Origin: Mycobacterium sp.
GTDB taxonomy: Bacteria; Actinomycetota; Actinomycetes; Mycobacteriales; Mycobacteriaceae
Assembly: GCA_019246375.1 (NCBI GenBank)
Contig: JAFAQO010000202.1
Span: forward strand, 1 to 15,577
DNA: 15,577 nt
Direction of reading: 5' to 3'
A program made the translations under genes and the position numbers. Shown here in pieces: positions 14,809 through 15,577 of the stretch; the stretch's first letter is position 1, and each line of letters starts with the position of its first letter. The notes beneath the pieces were generated by a model, which had not been told where the DNA came from, made no database searches, and saw nothing but the letters and a program-made list of their open reading frames with translations.

Positions 14809-15577
14809 TCAAGCCCGCGCCGACTCAGCCTCACGTTCATCGGAAACCGGCTCGTCGGCGTGGACATGGCGGCTGGACAGCAGCAGACCCAGCAGTGCGC
14901 CGACGACGCAGACGATCACGGTGATCTTGAAGATCTCGCCGTACATGTCCGCGAACGCCTGCCGGTACATGGTTGCCTGGGCCGCGATCCTGGTGGCCAG
15001 GCTGGCATGCGCGGGCACCTCGGCCGACAGCTTGGCCACGAGCTGGGGCAGCCGATAGAAGCCCCATGCGCTCAGCGCGGCCACCCCGATCAGCATGCCG
15101 GTGTTGCGCGCCACCACCACCGCCGCCGAGGCGATGCCGTGCTGCGCCGACGGGACCACTCGCAGGCTGGCCGATGTCAGCGGCCCGATCACCAGACCGA
15201 GCCCCAATCCTGCGATCGCCAGGTCGGTGTCCAACCTGGGCAGCGAGAATAGACCGAAGATGCTGTGGGGATTGCTCAGCAGGTCGACCTGCCACTGGGA
15301 AATCAACCAGTAGGCGTACGCCGCGATGAGTAGGCCGACGCAGGCCATTGCCCGGTCGCCGACCTTGGTGGCGATCCAGCCGCCGAGCACGGCCCCGATC
15401 GGCAGAGCGATCAGGAATCGCAGCAGCAGGATGGCGGCCTCATTTTGCTCCTGCCCGAGCACGCCCTGGGCGAACAGCTCCACGTCGACCAGCGTCACCA
15501 TCAACGCCGCTCCGGCGCACAGCGACGCGCCGAGCGCAGCCAGGAACGGTCGGAAGTGCACCCCGGCGGGTTCGATC
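14809..15577 (-). CDS. p55: P55 major facilitator efflux pump, C-terminal half
   Basis: Partial protein of 256 residues; the 5' part lies beyond the window. About six membrane helices are visible, including [56 protein letters not shown] and [16 protein letters not shown], followed by a charged cytoplasmic tail ending [15 protein letters not shown] is an antiporter-like element of drug:H+ MFS transporters. By position after ribG and on the opposite strand it is P55 (Rv1410c, about 518 residues), which works with the lipoprotein LprG in lipid export and drug tolerance; lprG would lie upstream outside the window... seen only by analogy. The first in-frame GTG in view (15561) is an internal valine, not the start. 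Confidence 0.88.
   Translation of the reverse strand, partial: IEPAGVHFRPFLAALGASLCAGAALMVTLVDVELFAQGVLGQEQNEAAILLLRFLIALPIGAVLGGWIATKVGDRAMACVGLLIAAYAYWLISQWQVDLLSNPHSIFGLFSLPRLDTDLAIAGLGLGLVIGPLTSASLRVVPSAQHGIASAAVVVARNTGMLIGVAALSAWGFYRLPQLVAKLSAEVPAHASLATRIAAQATMYRQAFADMYGEIFKITVIVCVVGALLGLLLSSRHVHADEPVSDEREAESARA

Overview
The window reads as chromosomal DNA of a slow-growing Mycobacterium. It is GC-rich and carries a PPE-family protein. Its gene order is the one I remember for Mycobacterium tuberculosis Rv1399c to Rv1410c: lipH, lipI, a membrane protein, priA, a methyltransferase, a MarR regulator, fmt, fmu, rpe, ribG and the P55 exporter. It does not look like M. tuberculosis itself, because three genes interrupt that order: a PhoU/PhoY-type gene after priA, a PPE gene where a second methyltransferase (Rv1405c) is expected, and a universal stress protein gene between ribG and P55. 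A non-tuberculous relative is the simplest reading. All comparisons with M. tuberculosis are from memory, not from a search.

Left part (1-3249, minus strand): two paralogous hormone-sensitive-lipase-type esterases, lipI then lipH, overlap by ATGA. They are followed 74 nt later by a flavin monooxygenase with the Baeyer-Villiger fingerprint, which is cut by the window edge. Together they could turn ketones into esters and split the esters.

Centre-left (3248-6905, plus strand): a YhhN/TMEM86-type membrane protein shares its start-codon palindrome with lipI, and its stop overlaps the start of priA. PriA is the actinobacterial form without recognisable helicase motifs. A standalone PhoU-type gene follows.

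Centre (6906-10087): a SAM methyltransferase (minus) and a MarR repressor (plus) diverge from an intergenic region with a perfect palindrome, a likely operator. A PPE-SVP gene faces the MarR gene. Beyond it, a 320-nt gap leads to fmt.

Right part (10088-14256, plus strand): fmt-fmu overlap by ATGA, a 106-nt structured gap follows, then rpe-ribG overlap by ATGA. These genes serve initiator-tRNA formylation, rRNA cytosine methylation, the pentose phosphate pathway and riboflavin synthesis. A universal stress protein gene (14339-14788) and the C-terminal half of the P55 efflux pump (minus, cut by the window edge) end the window.

The clearest unlisted pattern concerns promoters. Several genes lack a Shine-Dalgarno sequence and instead have a TANNNT -10 hexamer exactly six bases before the start codon, the layout expected for leaderless mRNAs. 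Three of them (lipI, lipH and the phoU-type gene) share the heptamer GTACGGT at that position. I found no CRISPR array, tRNA, rRNA or intact insertion sequence. The most unusual material is regulatory (shared promoter heptamer, operator-like palindromes, alternative stems) and in the three inserted genes, rather than an obvious new multi-gene system.
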